Source: Streptomyces sp. NBC_00513 (lineage in GTDB: Bacteria; Actinomycetota; Actinomycetes; Streptomycetales; Streptomycetaceae). Taken from it: DNA of 64,000 nt. Where the stretch lies: NCBI RefSeq assembly GCF_041431415.1, contig NZ_CP107845.1, positions 434,001-498,000 on the forward strand, in the 5' to 3' direction. The first letter of the stretch is position 1; the number at the start of each line of letters is the position of its first letter. The position numbers and the translations under genes are program-made. The notes beneath the pieces were generated by a model. That model was not told the origin of the DNA. It worked only from the letters and a program-made list of their open reading frames with translations, and ran no database searches. Shown here piece after piece: positions 9,276-18,202 of the stretch.

Positions 9276-9634
9276 CCGGCCTGCCCACAGGCGCAGAGCA
9301 CGAAGGTTGCCGGGCCGCCTCGATGAGCTTCGCTGTGCGGGACCGATCGGTCACGTAGACATGCACCACGTTGTTGGGGGCATCAATGCGCACCCCCGCA
9401 TAGGTGTCGGGCTGCTTGGACTTGCCCGCCGCGGCGACGGGCCGCGGCGACGGCGTCGGCGAGTTGCCGGAGTGGCTCCAGTAACTCTCCTCGCTGCGTC
9501 GGGTCCATCGCGGCGATCTGGGCCTCGGTGCGCCGCGGCGATGCCGGTTCGGCCTGGGCGCCGGGCGCGGTGACAGTAAGCAACGCCAGGCCAACCGCGC
9601 CGAGGCCGATTGCGGATTTCGCAGTTCTCTTCAC
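9276..9634 (-). pseudogene. N-terminal fragment of a secreted protein, frameshifted
   Basis: A GTG start at 9634 with a GGGGGG ribosome-binding site precedes a clear signal peptide (VKRTAKSAIGLGAVGLALLT, cleavage after AQA). The frame shifts near 9430, where PDTYAGVRIDAPNNVVHVYV resumes in another frame. The yaGVxiDxxxNxVxvYVTD pattern recalls the prodomain of secreted trypsin-like proteases. It is interrupted after KLIEAAR and cannot make a protein. Confidence 0.5.
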
Positions 9635-9998
9635 TGACCCCCCAGTTGAGATGTGCGGCTCCCGACCACCGTCGGTCCCCTGATGAGGTACTGGCGCACG
9701 GTGTGGCGTCACGAGCCTTCTGATCACGGTGTGGAGCCTAGCCGGAGAATCGAACGCGAGTACGGGAGCTTAGGGCCGGCCTGCCGCGTCGCGGCGGCGA
9801 TCTGGCCGAGACCAGCCTGGTGAGGATCACAGCGGGAGCACCAGCCAACAACTCAATTGAAGAATCGGAGCAGTTGAGATCTCACTCTTGAGGTGAACAC
9901 CCCGGCATCGCCCGCACTGTGCGGTCGGGTGCGCCAGCCTTCCCTACCGCCGGCGAGCACACAGTGGTGCGGCAGGGGAAATGGTGTTCCGACAACCG

Positions 9999-10052
9999 GA
10001 CGGTTCACCCGGCTTCGTCATCCGCGACGGTTCACCCGGCTTCGTCATCCGC
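9999..10052. repeat. Two perfect tandem copies of a 27-bp unit
   Basis: A 27-bp unit beginning GACGGTTCACCCGGCTTCGT occurs at 9999-10025 and again at 10026-10052 with no mismatch. Because 27 is a multiple of 3, duplication would keep any reading frame. Confidence 0.9.
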
Positions 10053-10284
10053 GCCGGAATCCTCGCCTCGCTCACGGAGGCAGAGCGGATCCGCCACGCG
10101 CACGGCCGACCAGTGCCTCACCTTCGCCGTGTGGGAGGCCGTCTGCGGCGCCAGGGAACGAGCCCCCGTGGCGACCCGCGCGCCGGCCGAGGGCTGCGGC
10201 CCGCTCGGAGGCGGAGATCGCGTTCATGGGCATAGGCCCGGGGCCGGTCGCCGACTCAAAGAGGACGGACCCGCCGGCGCCACC

Positions 10285-10323
10285 CGCATCCGCATCCGCA
10301 TCCGCATCCGCATCCGCATCCGC
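10285..10323. repeat. CGCATC hexanucleotide microsatellite
   Basis: There are six and a half perfect copies of CGCATC. On the plus strand it could encode Arg-Ile or Ala-Ser dipeptides, on the minus strand Ala-Asp. No convincing gene surrounds it. Confidence 0.9.
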
Positions 10324-10538
10324 GCCAAGATGGCTCGTGCGGTCGATCCGGCCACTGTCCTGGGCGATCACAAACTCGGCCAGGCCTTCGTACTTGCGGC
10401 CACGGCCGGGCACGTCGCCGACGAGAACCTGCCTTCGATCCTGGGACACATCGCGGACAGCAGGCCGGACACGCACGCTGGCGATGGCCGGCTTTGTCGC
10501 TCAGGTGACAAAGAACGATCATCACCTGAGATGTACAA

Positions 10539-10925
10539 CTACATGCCGTCGGGCGGGATGGGTGTCGCCTGGTGGTAGTACATCTGCCATGTCCCGGCGG
10601 CGCCCTGCTTGCGCCAGAGCGAACTGCGCCGTGCCCGGTTTCCGTCAAACACTGTCTCGTAGGTGAGATGCACCAGTCCGGGGGCCAACAGCACTCCGCT
10701 GAAGTTCGAGGGCTCATAGTGGGGACCGCCTTCTGCTGCACCACCCAGTTCGGGCAACTCGGCCAGCATCTCCGTATACGTCCATCGGCGCCCAGAGGCA
10801 CCAACCTCGACGAAGTCCGGGTCCAGAAGCTGTAGGGCCAGCGAGCGGGATACACGCACGCCGGCGTCCATCAGACGCAGCTCGCCTGCGATCGCTTCGC
10901 CTACCTCATCCGTCTCTTGGCCCAT
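10539..10925 (-). CDS. NTF2-like / DUF4440-type protein
   Basis: This 128-residue protein has the SnoaL/NTF2-like layout: an N-terminal helix pair (GELRLMDAGVRVSRSLALQL), the strand LDPDFVEVGASGRRWTYTEM, and a final sheet ending GTWQMYYHQATPIPP. The LLDPDFVEVGASG pattern is typical of DUF4440 proteins, which form dimers with a central pocket. Biochemical roles vary from enzyme to ligand binding, so no reaction is assigned. The length is normal and the gene looks complete, starting at the ATG at 10925. It is isolated from neighbours. Confidence 0.8.
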   Translation of the reverse strand: MGQETDEVGEAIAGELRLMDAGVRVSRSLALQLLDPDFVEVGASGRRWTYTEMLAELPELGGAAEGGPHYEPSNFSGVLLAPGLVHLTYETVFDGNRARRSSLWRKQGAAGTWQMYYHQATPIPPDGM

Positions 10926-11159
10926 GCAGGCATCCTCGCTTGCGCGGCCAGGCTCTTCGCAACCGAGTTATCACCCGCCAGCGCACCCGGACTCCGACTG
11001 GATTGCTCGCTGCCTACCAAGACGACCGCTGAATAGCGCATCGCCAGAACACTGCCTCTTCACCAGTACCGCTTCGCACCCAGGGCTGCCACGACCCGCG
11101 CCACCGCGGCTACGAGTGCAGCCCGGACACCTACTTCACCACTGGCACCGCCACCCATC
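10926..11159. other. Unassigned stretch
   Basis: I see no gene here. It lies upstream of the NTF2-like gene (whose promoter it must contain) and beyond the broken phosphotransferase remnant. Confidence 0.35.
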
Positions 11160-11386
11160 ACGCATGAGCCACGTCGCCGGGGATGAAGGTCAGTTGCTCG
11201 CGGCCATCCGAAGTGAGACCGACAGGGGTCGGCGCACCGTCGAAGCCGTGCTCCTTCAGCGCGAGGAGATAGGCATGCAGGGCGCGTGCATGGCGCGGCG
11301 CCGGGCGCTCAACCACCGCACCACGGCGAAGGAACCGCCCCCGCGTTCGTCATCCCGCCGACCAGCGCCTCGTCTTCAGCCGTCAT
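11160..11386 (-). pseudogene. Aminoglycoside-phosphotransferase-like gene, N-terminal remnant
   Basis: The minus strand begins MTAEDEALVGGMTNAGAV. After a one-base frame change near 11320 it continues VVERPAPRHARALHAYLLAL then GFDGAPTPVGLTSDGREQLT and FIPGDVA. This is the N-lobe pattern of the APH (phosphotransferase) fold. The C-lobe with the catalytic HxD motif is absent. It is a truncated, frameshifted stump. Confidence 0.55.
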
Positions 11387-11525
11387 GACGATCACGCTAC
11401 CGCCGGATCGACCCTGTGCGGACCCGTCCGCGAACTCGGCGCGGACAAGCGCCCATTGTCTGCCTCCGCCGTCTCCCCAGGAAGATCGGTAGGGCGATGA
11501 CGAGGCGCCGGTAGGGTGGTCCGTT

Positions 11526-12224
11526 GTGGACACGAGGGCAGGCATCGAGATGGTTGGCGTCCCGCCGGGACGGGTGACGCTGTCGGACCGGCGGACGCGG
11601 CACAGTTGGGTGGTCGAGGTCGAGCCGTTCCAGATGGCGGCGTTCCCGGTCACCCAATTCCAGTATGAACGGGTCACTGGTCAGCGGCCGAGTGGCGCCC
11701 AAGGCGACCGGCTGCCCGTGGAGGGCGTTTCATGGTGGGACGCGATCCAGTTCTGCAACGCGCTGTCCCGGCACGACGGGCTGACACCCGCGTATCACCT
11801 ACATGCTGACGCCGAGACGGCCGATTGGGACACCTCAGCAGACGGGTACCGGCTGCCGACCGAGGCCGAATGGGAGCACGCCTGTCGTGCGGGTACCACC
11901 GGCCCGCGGTACGGACAGCTCGATGAAGTCGCCTGGTACCAGGGCAACTCGGATGGGCAGATCCACCCCGTGGGCGGCAAGCAGCCCAATGCCTGGGGCC
12001 TGTACGACATGCTCGGCAATGCCTGGGATTGGTGCTGGGACGTCTACGACGCCGAGGTCTATGGCACCTATCGGGTCCTCCGTGGTGGTGGATGGGCTGA
12101 CGAGCATTGGAGTTGCCGGGCGTCGGTGCGGCGGCGCAGCCATCCAACCTTCCGGATCGACGACGTGGGATTCCGCGTCGCACGCTCCACACCACCCACC
12201 TCCGCCGTCACAGCCTCGTTCTGA
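11526..12224 (+). CDS. Formylglycine-generating-enzyme-family (SUMF1-type) protein
   Basis: This 232-residue protein has the FGE-sulfatase fold signature throughout: VPPGRVTLSD at the start, FPVTQFQYERVTG, PVEGVSWWDAIQFCNALS, YRLPTEAEWEHACRAGT, GLYDMLGNAWDWCWD and VLRGGGWADE. True FGEs oxidise a cysteine in sulfatases using two active-site cysteines in the C-terminal block. Here that block (EHWSCRASVRRRSH) has only one, so a classic sulfatase-activating role is doubtful. Related family members modify other substrates or serve as C-type-lectin-like domains. The GTG start at 11526 gives a normal bacterial length. Confidence 0.85.
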   Translation: MDTRAGIEMVGVPPGRVTLSDRRTRHSWVVEVEPFQMAAFPVTQFQYERVTGQRPSGAQGDRLPVEGVSWWDAIQFCNALSRHDGLTPAYHLHADAETADWDTSADGYRLPTEAEWEHACRAGTTGPRYGQLDEVAWYQGNSDGQIHPVGGKQPNAWGLYDMLGNAWDWCWDVYDAEVYGTYRVLRGGGWADEHWSCRASVRRRSHPTFRIDDVGFRVARSTPPTSAVTASF

Positions 12225-12400
12225 AGCGATCAGTAAGCCGTTGGGCCAAGCGGTCCCGTTCGCTGCTGATCGCATCCCGCAGCCCATCGTGGTACGGGCC
12301 GAGCCTGAACCGCTCGTCACTCCGGCGGTCACGCGGATACAGCCACACCGGCTTGCCCACCAGCTCGGCCGGCTCCCATTCCAATCGCGTTCAGACATGG
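12208..12400 (-). pseudogene. Fragment of an unidentified protein
   Basis: The minus strand reads LEWEPAELVGKPVWLYPRDR then YHDGLRDAISSERDRLAQRL and a stop at 12208. This is coding-like but has no start. It overlaps the 3' end of the FGE-like gene tail to tail by 17 nt. The family is not recognised. Confidence 0.35.
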
Positions 12401-13084
12401 GCGTGCGGGAACGGTCTGTGTTGCCGAGGGTCTACGAGTTGACCCGCGGAAAGTCGGGGTCCAGCCGCCGGCAGGCCCGCTCAACCGCTTCTCCGAACTG
12501 GTCCATGTCAGACAGAGATGACAGCCACTTGGCCCGGGCAGGTCAGAGACCCGTTGAACACCCGGCTCGTCCGCGAGGAGAACCAAGTACCCGGGCAGCC
12601 TGCGTGGCGGCGCACCAGGGCAGTGCGCCTCCGGTCCGAACAGTCGGGCGGCAATGAGGGCGAGCCACTGAAGTGTGGATCTGACCACCAGGACGGCGAG
12701 GCGCACCCCTGCCAACCCCAGGCACCCACGGACGGCCTGGAGTTCGCCGCGTCCTGGGAGCGCGCGAGGTCCCGGACTCGGTCCTGGTCCCTCCGGACCT
12801 GCCGGACCTGATCGCCAAGGTCAGCGCGGACCGGAGCGGCCTGTTTCCCTTGCCGGCAGCCACCGGACGGGCCGTGGGCATCGCCGGGGTCGGGCCGGTG
12901 GCCGTAGGGGTGCCGGCCTCCGAAGCGGCCGGGCAGGCATTGGTGCTGTGGTCGCGCGGGAGCCTGCGCCCCCGAAGGCGCCTCGGCGTAGTCCGTCAAT
13001 GTGTCAGCGCTGCCCGCGTACGCGTCGCGGTTGCGGGCGCAGCGACCTCGCGGCCGGTCAGGCTGCAGGCTTGGAGTCCGATGG
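12401..13084. other. Degraded region
   Basis: There is no supported gene. A minus-strand segment around 12580-12715 (QWLALIAARLFGPEAHCPGA, RLPGYLVLLADEPG) looks coding-like but is not a complete gene. Confidence 0.35.
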
Positions 13085-13342
13085 TCAGAGGAGCATCGCC
13101 AGGCCGCCCAGGGCAAGGATGGTGCCGCTCAGGCCCGCCGCCGTACCGAGGTAGCGGAAGAGGGCGGCCGACGCGCTCCGGGTCGCGGGGCCGAGGTCCC
13201 CCTGGGCGTGCCGGCGCACCTCCGCATTGCTCTCGGCCCAGCGATCCAGAGCGGTGGCCGAGCCACGCACGTTGAATGCGACCCAGCCACCGGATATGGC
13301 GCTGAACAGTCCGAATGCCAACAGGAAGAGACCGATGTCCAT
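13085..13342 (-). CDS. Small two-helix membrane protein
   Basis: This 85-residue protein has a hydrophobic segment at each end (IGLFLLAFGLFSAISGGWVA and YLGTAAGLSGTILALGGLAM) and a charged middle (RWAESNAEVRRHAQGDLGPA). It should lie in the membrane with a hairpin-like topology. The ATG at 13342 follows a strong GGGGGG ribosome-binding site at a 6-nt spacing. No family name is recognised and no operon partner is present. Confidence 0.65.
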   Translation of the reverse strand: MDIGLFLLAFGLFSAISGGWVAFNVRGSATALDRWAESNAEVRRHAQGDLGPATRSASAALFRYLGTAAGLSGTILALGGLAMLL

Positions 13343-13999
13343 GTGTTGCCCCCCAGGTGATGTGGTGATCGGCGGAACCGTAGCAGCCGTCGGGGCCGTC
13401 CAAGGGCGCGGGTGGCACTCGCCGGCGAGTGCCCTGGAAACACTGGGTGTTGAGCTCCCGTGGCTCGCGGGTCTGCCGTTTGACCGCCTCTTCGATCTCA
13501 AAGCGCGCGTGCCCGTGACGTCCGGGCGCGAGACCCGCGCCGAGCACATCCGCACCGCCGCCGGCGAGACCGATTCCGACTCGGATCACGGGCTCACCGC
13601 CTGAACAAGGTTGCCGCGCAGAAACGCAGAAGCGCAGTAGCCCGGGTCGGGGCTGATGGATTGAGCCGAACCAAGCGGACATCTCCCGTGCACGCGGTAT
13701 GCGAAGGCCGGGTGCTTCCTGACTGCTCAGCCATCCGGTGGGCGCCCTGACCGTCGGCGACTTCCTCGTGGAACCGTGCACCCCCGAGATGGAGGTCGGG
13801 GCCGGCGAAATGGCCGACAGCCGACTCGCCGCACTACTGCGCGCGCTCGCCCCGGAAGAGGCCACGACCGTCCGGGCGCGGGCAACGGAGACGGCACTTC
13901 CCCGGGGCGAGGCGGCCGTCCAGGCCGGAATGCCGGCCGCAGGCGGCGAACAGGTACGCCGGATACTGAAGCGCCTCGGGAAGCTGCGAACACCACCGC
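13343..13999. other. Unassigned stretch
   Basis: I see no supported gene. A short plus-strand segment ending near 13604 (PFDRLFDLKARVPVTSGRET) is open but has no start signal or family. Confidence 0.35.
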
Positions 14000-14506
14000 G
14001 TTGGCCGGCGGGGCGAGGTGGAGGCCGACGACATCGCGGATCTTGTCAATCGGCAGCGGGTCAGGGAGATCTTGAAGGTCTCGGTCCGCCTGGGCCGCAG
14101 GCCGGAGGCGTGCCAGATTCTCAGCACGCTCGCCGGAGAGATCCCCACGACTGTGGCGAGCTCCCGCTTCGACCAGCGCGTCCCGCCCGCGTGTGTCTCT
14201 TCGAGGGTGCGGACCACCACCTCTTCCACCTGGGAGTCGGTGATGGTCCGCGGCACCCCGGGCCGCGGCTCGTCCGACAGGCCCTCCAGCCGGTCACGCA
14301 GGAATCGGGTCCGCCATCTGGCCACCGTCTTGCGTTCCGTGTTCAACCGCACGGCCACCACGGTGGTGTTCCACCCCCGCGCGCACGCGAGCACGATCTG
14401 CGCACCCTGGGCCAGGCCCTGCACAGTTGAACGCCCCTGGCCCAGCTCTCCACGTCAACCGCTCGGCATCCGACAAGACCACCGGCGGCAGCCTGGTATC
14501 ACCCAT
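14000..14506 (-). pseudogene. IS630-family transposase, N-terminal remnant
   Basis: The minus strand starts MGDTRLPPVVLSDAERLT and, after a frame slip near 14430, continues AQIVLACARGWNTTVVAVRL, RKTVARWRTRFLRDRLEGLS and VVRTLEETHAGGTRWSKREL. These are the paired helix-turn-helix domains of IS630 transposases. A second slip near 14070 leads to DPLPIDKIRDVVGLHLAPPA, the approach to the first catalytic aspartate, where similarity ends. It differs in sequence from the C-terminal IS630 remnant at 8450, so it comes from a second element. Confidence 0.8.
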
Positions 14507-14606
14507 CCGTCCAACACAGCCGCCGCAAACCGGTCACGTCAGGCGAACCCCAAGATCTGAAACAGAACACGACTCACAAAGCGAGCCCAGACCTCGAACC
14601 GGCTCA

Positions 14607-14921
14607 CTAGGCCGTTGCCCGCTGGACGTGGTAGTTCCAGCGTGTGAGAGACCGGACAACGGTTTCGGCGCCGATGGGGTTGGCGCTGTGAACGAAGACA
14701 GCTCCGATCTGAAAGGGCCGTCCGCTGAAGGCGGCTTCTTCCATGAGGGTCACCACCGGCATGATGGTGTCGTCGCCGCCGAGATCGTGGTCGAGCCACA
14801 ACTCGTCAATGAAGCTGTCGCGGTGCTCTTCCAGGAGCTGGATGCCTTCGCGGCTGGTGCGGGCAATCCGCGTGGCCCTGGGGAGCGGCCGGAGGTCGTC
14901 TATGCCGAGGACGACGGGCAT
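14607..14921 (-). CDS. Cyclic-phosphate-processing receiver (cREC) domain protein
   Basis: This short single-domain protein of about 104 residues begins VVLGIDDLRPLP. It carries DELWLDHDLGGDDTIMPVVT and IGAVFVHSANPIGAETVVRS, the acidic-pocket and VHSANP blocks of the cREC family (receiver-like domains linked to RNA cyclic-phosphate/Pnkp-type repair and nucleotide-signal systems). The start is uncertain: ATG 14921 fits the family, but GTG 14945 and ATG 14981 are also in frame. No kinase, ligase or other repair gene lies beside it. It ends just before the IS630 remnant and is the last intact gene before the insertion-sequence cluster. Confidence 0.7.
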   Translation of the reverse strand: MPVVLGIDDLRPLPRATRIARTSREGIQLLEEHRDSFIDELWLDHDLGGDDTIMPVVTLMEEAAFSGRPFQIGAVFVHSANPIGAETVVRSLTRWNYHVQRATA

Positions 14922-15065
14922 CGGCTCGGTGGGGACTTCTTTCACTGGATCAGTGTTACAGCAGGTAGGCGGGATAACCACGGGGTATCGAGAGCCCGAT
15001 GGGCGAACCGCCGATGCCCATCGTCAAGGTGAGCCGCAGACTCCCGTTGATGCGTGGGGAGCCGA

Positions 15066-15069
15066 CTAG
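15066..15069. repeat. CTAG target-site copy 1
   Basis: This is the left flank of the IS701-type element; the same tetranucleotide recurs at every later junction of the IS run. Confidence 0.85.
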
Positions 15070-16422
15070 TACTGCAATCACACTTGTGTGTGGTTGAGTT
15101 GGTGTGTGACTGAGCTCGGGGTGGGGTTGGTTGAGGAGTGGGACGGGATGCTGGCCGGGCTGCATGCCCGGTTCGCATCGCGTTTCGTGAGGTCGGAGCC
15201 GCGGGGTCGGGCGCTTGCGTATATGCGGGGTCTGATCGCGCCGTTGGAGCGGAAGAACGGCTGGACTCTGGCGGAACGGGCGGGTGACCGGCTACCGATC
15301 GGGATGCAGCGCCTGCTGGGCGAGGCGGACTGGGACGCGGAAGCGGTCCGTGACGACGTGCGGGACTACGTCGTCGAGACCATCGGCGACAAGGGTGCGG
15401 TCCTGATCGGCGACGACACCGGCTTCCTGAAGAAGGGCGTGCGCTCGGCAGGCGTCCAGCGGCAGTATTCCGGCACCGCCGGACGTACCGAAAACTGCCA
15501 GGTCGGCACGTTCCTGGCCTATGCCTCGCCCAAGGGGCGGGCCCTGATTGACCGGGAACTGTATCTGCCCGCCTCGTGGACGGACGACCGCGAGCGATGC
15601 CGTGACGCGGGAATCCCCGACGAGGTTTACTTCGCGACGAAGACCGAACACTTCAAGGCGATGCTCGTCCGTGCGGTGGAGGCCGGCGTCCCGTTCGCGT
15701 GGGTCACAGCGGACGAGGCCTACGGGCAGTCGAAATCGTTGCGGTGTTGGATGGAACAACGGTCCATCAGCCATGTGATGTGTGTGAAGACCAGCGACAC
15801 CGTCATCACCCGCGGCATGGGCGAACGTCGTGTCGACGACCTCGTCGCCGGCCTCGCGCCGCAGTCCTGGAAGCGCCTGTCCGCCGGTAAGGGATCCCAC
15901 GGCGAGCGCATGTACCAGTGGGCGCGAATCCCGATCCGGATCTGGTGGGAGAACGGCCACGGCCACTGGGTCCTGGCCCGTCGCAGCCTCAAAGACCCGA
16001 CCGACATCGCCTACTACGTCTGCTACGGACCTGCTGGCACCCGGATGAAAGACCTGGTCAGGGTTGCCGGCGCCCGCTGGGCTGTCGAAGAATGCTTCCA
16101 GACCGCCAAGGGCGAGTGCGGCCTGGACCACTACCAGGTCCGCCTCTACCACGCCTGGTACCGACACATCACCCTCGCTATGGCCGCCCTCGCTGCACTC
16201 GCCGCCGTCCGCGCCCACGAACTCTCAAAAGGGAAACAGCGGTGGCCTGATACCGCTGTCCGTAGCGGAGATACGCCGCCTCATCGGCCACCTCCTCCAT
16301 CCCCACCACCTCACCGTCCACCACCATCTGCACTGGTCACACTGGCGAAGACTCAGTCAGACACGCGCCCGCGACAGCCACTACAAACAACGCGGACATA
16401 CCCCTTAACTGTGATTGCAGTA
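15070..16422 (+). mobile_element. IS701-family insertion sequence (1,353 bp)
   Basis: The ends are perfect 13-bp inverted repeats, TACTGCAATCACA at 15070-15082 and its complement at 16410-16422. CTAG lies on both sides, consistent with the 4-bp YTAR duplications described for this family. The element carries one transposase gene in the plus orientation, filling nearly its whole length. Confidence 0.9.
15106..16408 (+). pseudogene. IS701-family transposase with late frameshift
   Basis: The DDE transposase is readable from the GTG at 15106. It has the first aspartate in AVLIGDDTGFLKKGVRSAGV, the second in WVTADEAYG, and the glutamate block in WAVEECFQTAKGECGLDHYQ. Near 16235, at an A/G run, the reading moves to the +1 frame, where the usual C-terminus continues (GLIPLSVAEIRRLIGHLL). 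In the original frame the protein instead runs on through a proline-rich nonsense tail to 16437. All catalytic residues precede the shift, so residual activity is conceivable, but the C-terminal ~55 residues are lost. Confidence 0.75.
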
Positions 16423-16426
16423 CTAG
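16423..16426. repeat. CTAG target-site copy 2
   Basis: The tetranucleotide is shared between the right end of the IS701-type element and the left end of the first IS5-type element. Confidence 0.85.
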
Positions 16427-16487
16427 GGGCTGTGTGATGTCGTGATCAGTTCTGGGGTTCTGTCCTCTTCGCGGGGTGGAACCCGGT

Positions 16488-17479
16488 ATGACTGTGGTCG
16501 TGACACGCAGGCAACTCACCAATGCCCAGTGGAAGTTCATCGAGCCGTACCTGCCGATCGGTAGGTACGGCCCCTACCCGGAGCGGTTGCGGGAGCAGTT
16601 CGAGGGTGTGGTCTGGCGGTTCCGGTCCAGTGCCCAGTGGCGGGAGATGCCTGCCGAGTTCGGCCCCTGGGCCACCGTCTACGGACGCTTCCGCGTCTGG
16701 CGGGACGCCGGTGTCTTCACCGCCCTGCTGGAAGGCCTGATCGCTGAGGGGGCCCGGGTGGGAAGAACGGACTTGTCGCTGGTCAGCGTGGACTCCACAA
16801 CGGTCCGCGCCCACCACGACGCCGCAGGGATGCGCGTCAGCAAGCACCTCATGGAGGCCCTGGAAGAAGCCGCGCAGGAGCAGGAGGCGGCCCGCCAAAA
16901 AGGGGCGGACCGGAGGAACAGAACGGACAGGCCGAGCGTCGGCGGATCCGACGCAGACGCAAACTCCGCCTGAAGGAAGCCCTGCTCGGCAGGTCCCGCG
17001 GCGGCTTGACCAGCAAGATTCACCTCGCTGCGGACCTCAGGTGTCGTCCGCTTGCGTTGGTCCTGACTCCCGGGCAGGCCGGGGACAGCCCGCAGTTAAT
17101 CCCGGTGCTCGCGCGGGTGAAGATCCGGCTGGCTGTCGGCCGTCCCCGCACCAGGCCCGACGCAGTCGCCGCGGACAAGGCCTACTCGTCCCGCGGCAAC
17201 CGCGCCTACCTGCGCAAACGCGGAATCAAGGCCGTCATCCCGGAAAAGCGGGACCAGGCCGCCAACCGCAAGAAGAAGGGCGCACGAGGCGGCCGGCCCA
17301 TCAGCCATGACGCCGACCTCTACAAGGAACGGAACACGGTCGAACGCCTGATCAACAAGCTGAAGGCCTGGCGAGGCATCGCCACCCGCTATGACAAGAC
17401 ACCTGAGAGCTACCTCGCCGGCCTCCACCTCCGCGCCGCAATGATCTGGATCGACGACCTGCTGAAGACCGACGAATGA
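16488..17479 (+). CDS. IS5-family transposase, two frames joined by -1 frameshift
   Basis: Frame one (to 16973) has RRQLTNAQWKFIEPYLPIG and the first aspartate in LSLVSVDSTTVRAHHDAAG. At 16895-16905 the sequence CCAAAAAGGGG allows a -1 slip. The -1 frame continues without interruption through SRGGLTSKIHLAADLRCRPL, VAADKAYSSRGNRAYLRKRG (second aspartate) and ERNTVERLINKLKAWRGIAT (glutamate), ending at 17479. Programmed -1 frameshifting on A-rich runs is established for several IS5 subgroups. The product catalyses cut-and-paste transposition of its own element. Confidence 0.85.
16895..16905 (+). promoter_or_regulatory. Slippery site for -1 frameshifting in IS5 element A
   Basis: The tract CCAAAAAGGGG lets the tRNAs on CAA-AAA re-pair one base back, and exactly that shift joins the two transposase frames. 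Confidence 0.65.
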
Positions 17480-17498
17480 TCACGACATCACACAGGCC

Positions 17499-17502
17499 CT
17501 AG
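17499..17502. repeat. CTAG target-site copy 3
   Basis: The tetranucleotide is shared between IS5 element A and IS5 element B. Confidence 0.85.
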
Positions 17503-18202
17503 GCCGTTTCCTTCGGATCATCTGGCTGACCAGATGAAGATGGCTGCGAGGTGGAGTCCGGCGAGGTAGATGGTGGCGGTCTTGTCGTAGCGGGTGGGTG
17601 CGCCACGAGGCGCCATGGAATCGAGTGAGGTGAGAGACCTTCACCACCGGGTTGTCGTAGCAATCCGGTTGAAGCTGGGGGCAGTTCGGTTCGGGGGATG
17701 CCGAGCCGAGCGGTAAGCAGCCCCGACAACGCCGGGACGGGTTGGTACTGCCAGACGATCCGGGTCCGGCTAGCGAGACAGGAAGGTGCACGCGAGAAAT
17801 CAGTGCCTGACGCCCCGTAATTACGACACCGGCTCGAACCTGGCGGATCTGGGCCGGACGCAGTGCACGACCACCAGCGCTCTTCGGTGGTCGACTCCGA
17901 AGCCGACTCCATTCATCGGTGGGGAGGCCACGCCGAAAGTCTGCGGCGTAAGCGTGGCGATGCTGCCGGGGTAGAGCTGGGCACCTCACCTGTCGATCGA
18001 TTTCGTGGTGAACGTGGGAACTGTCCGCGGTCGTCCCTGTATCGGACATCCAGTCCGGTCGGGGACAGGTCCATCGCCGGCTGATGGCCGTCGGGCAGGA
18101 CGGAGGCTCCGTAGTACTCCGAGGCCGGGAAAGCCGGTCACATGGGGAAGGGGGCCAGCAAGTCGGCAGTAAGGAGACTGGAATGCCAGGAGGCTGTCGC
18201 CG

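Larger units (their letters stand above)
9640..10538. other. Unassigned stretch with short tandem repeats
   Basis: There is no supported gene. Several frames are open, but none has a ribosome-binding site with a family signature. It contains the two repeat tracts listed separately. Confidence 0.35.
16427..17498 (+). mobile_element. IS5-family insertion sequence A (1,072 bp)
   Basis: Inverted repeats of 22 bp with a single mismatch define the ends: the left begins GGGCTGTGTGATGTCGTGAT, and the right is its complement ending CACACAGGCC at 17498. CTAG flanks both ends. The transposase is encoded in two overlapping frames. Both frames look intact, making this the element in the window most likely to be active. 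Confidence 0.9.

Noticed and set aside
10285..10323. Coding repeat of a structural protein
   Set aside because: No frame across the microsatellite has a start signal with family similarity on both sides.
12560..12715. Membrane protein gene on the minus strand
   Set aside because: There is one hydrophobic stretch only, no ribosome-binding site, and the frame continues into sequence without coding character.
16230..16437. Programmed frameshift in the IS701 transposase
   Set aside because: The shift would be +1, IS701 elements normally use one frame, and the alternative frame resumes the usual C-terminus, so a mutation is the simpler reading.
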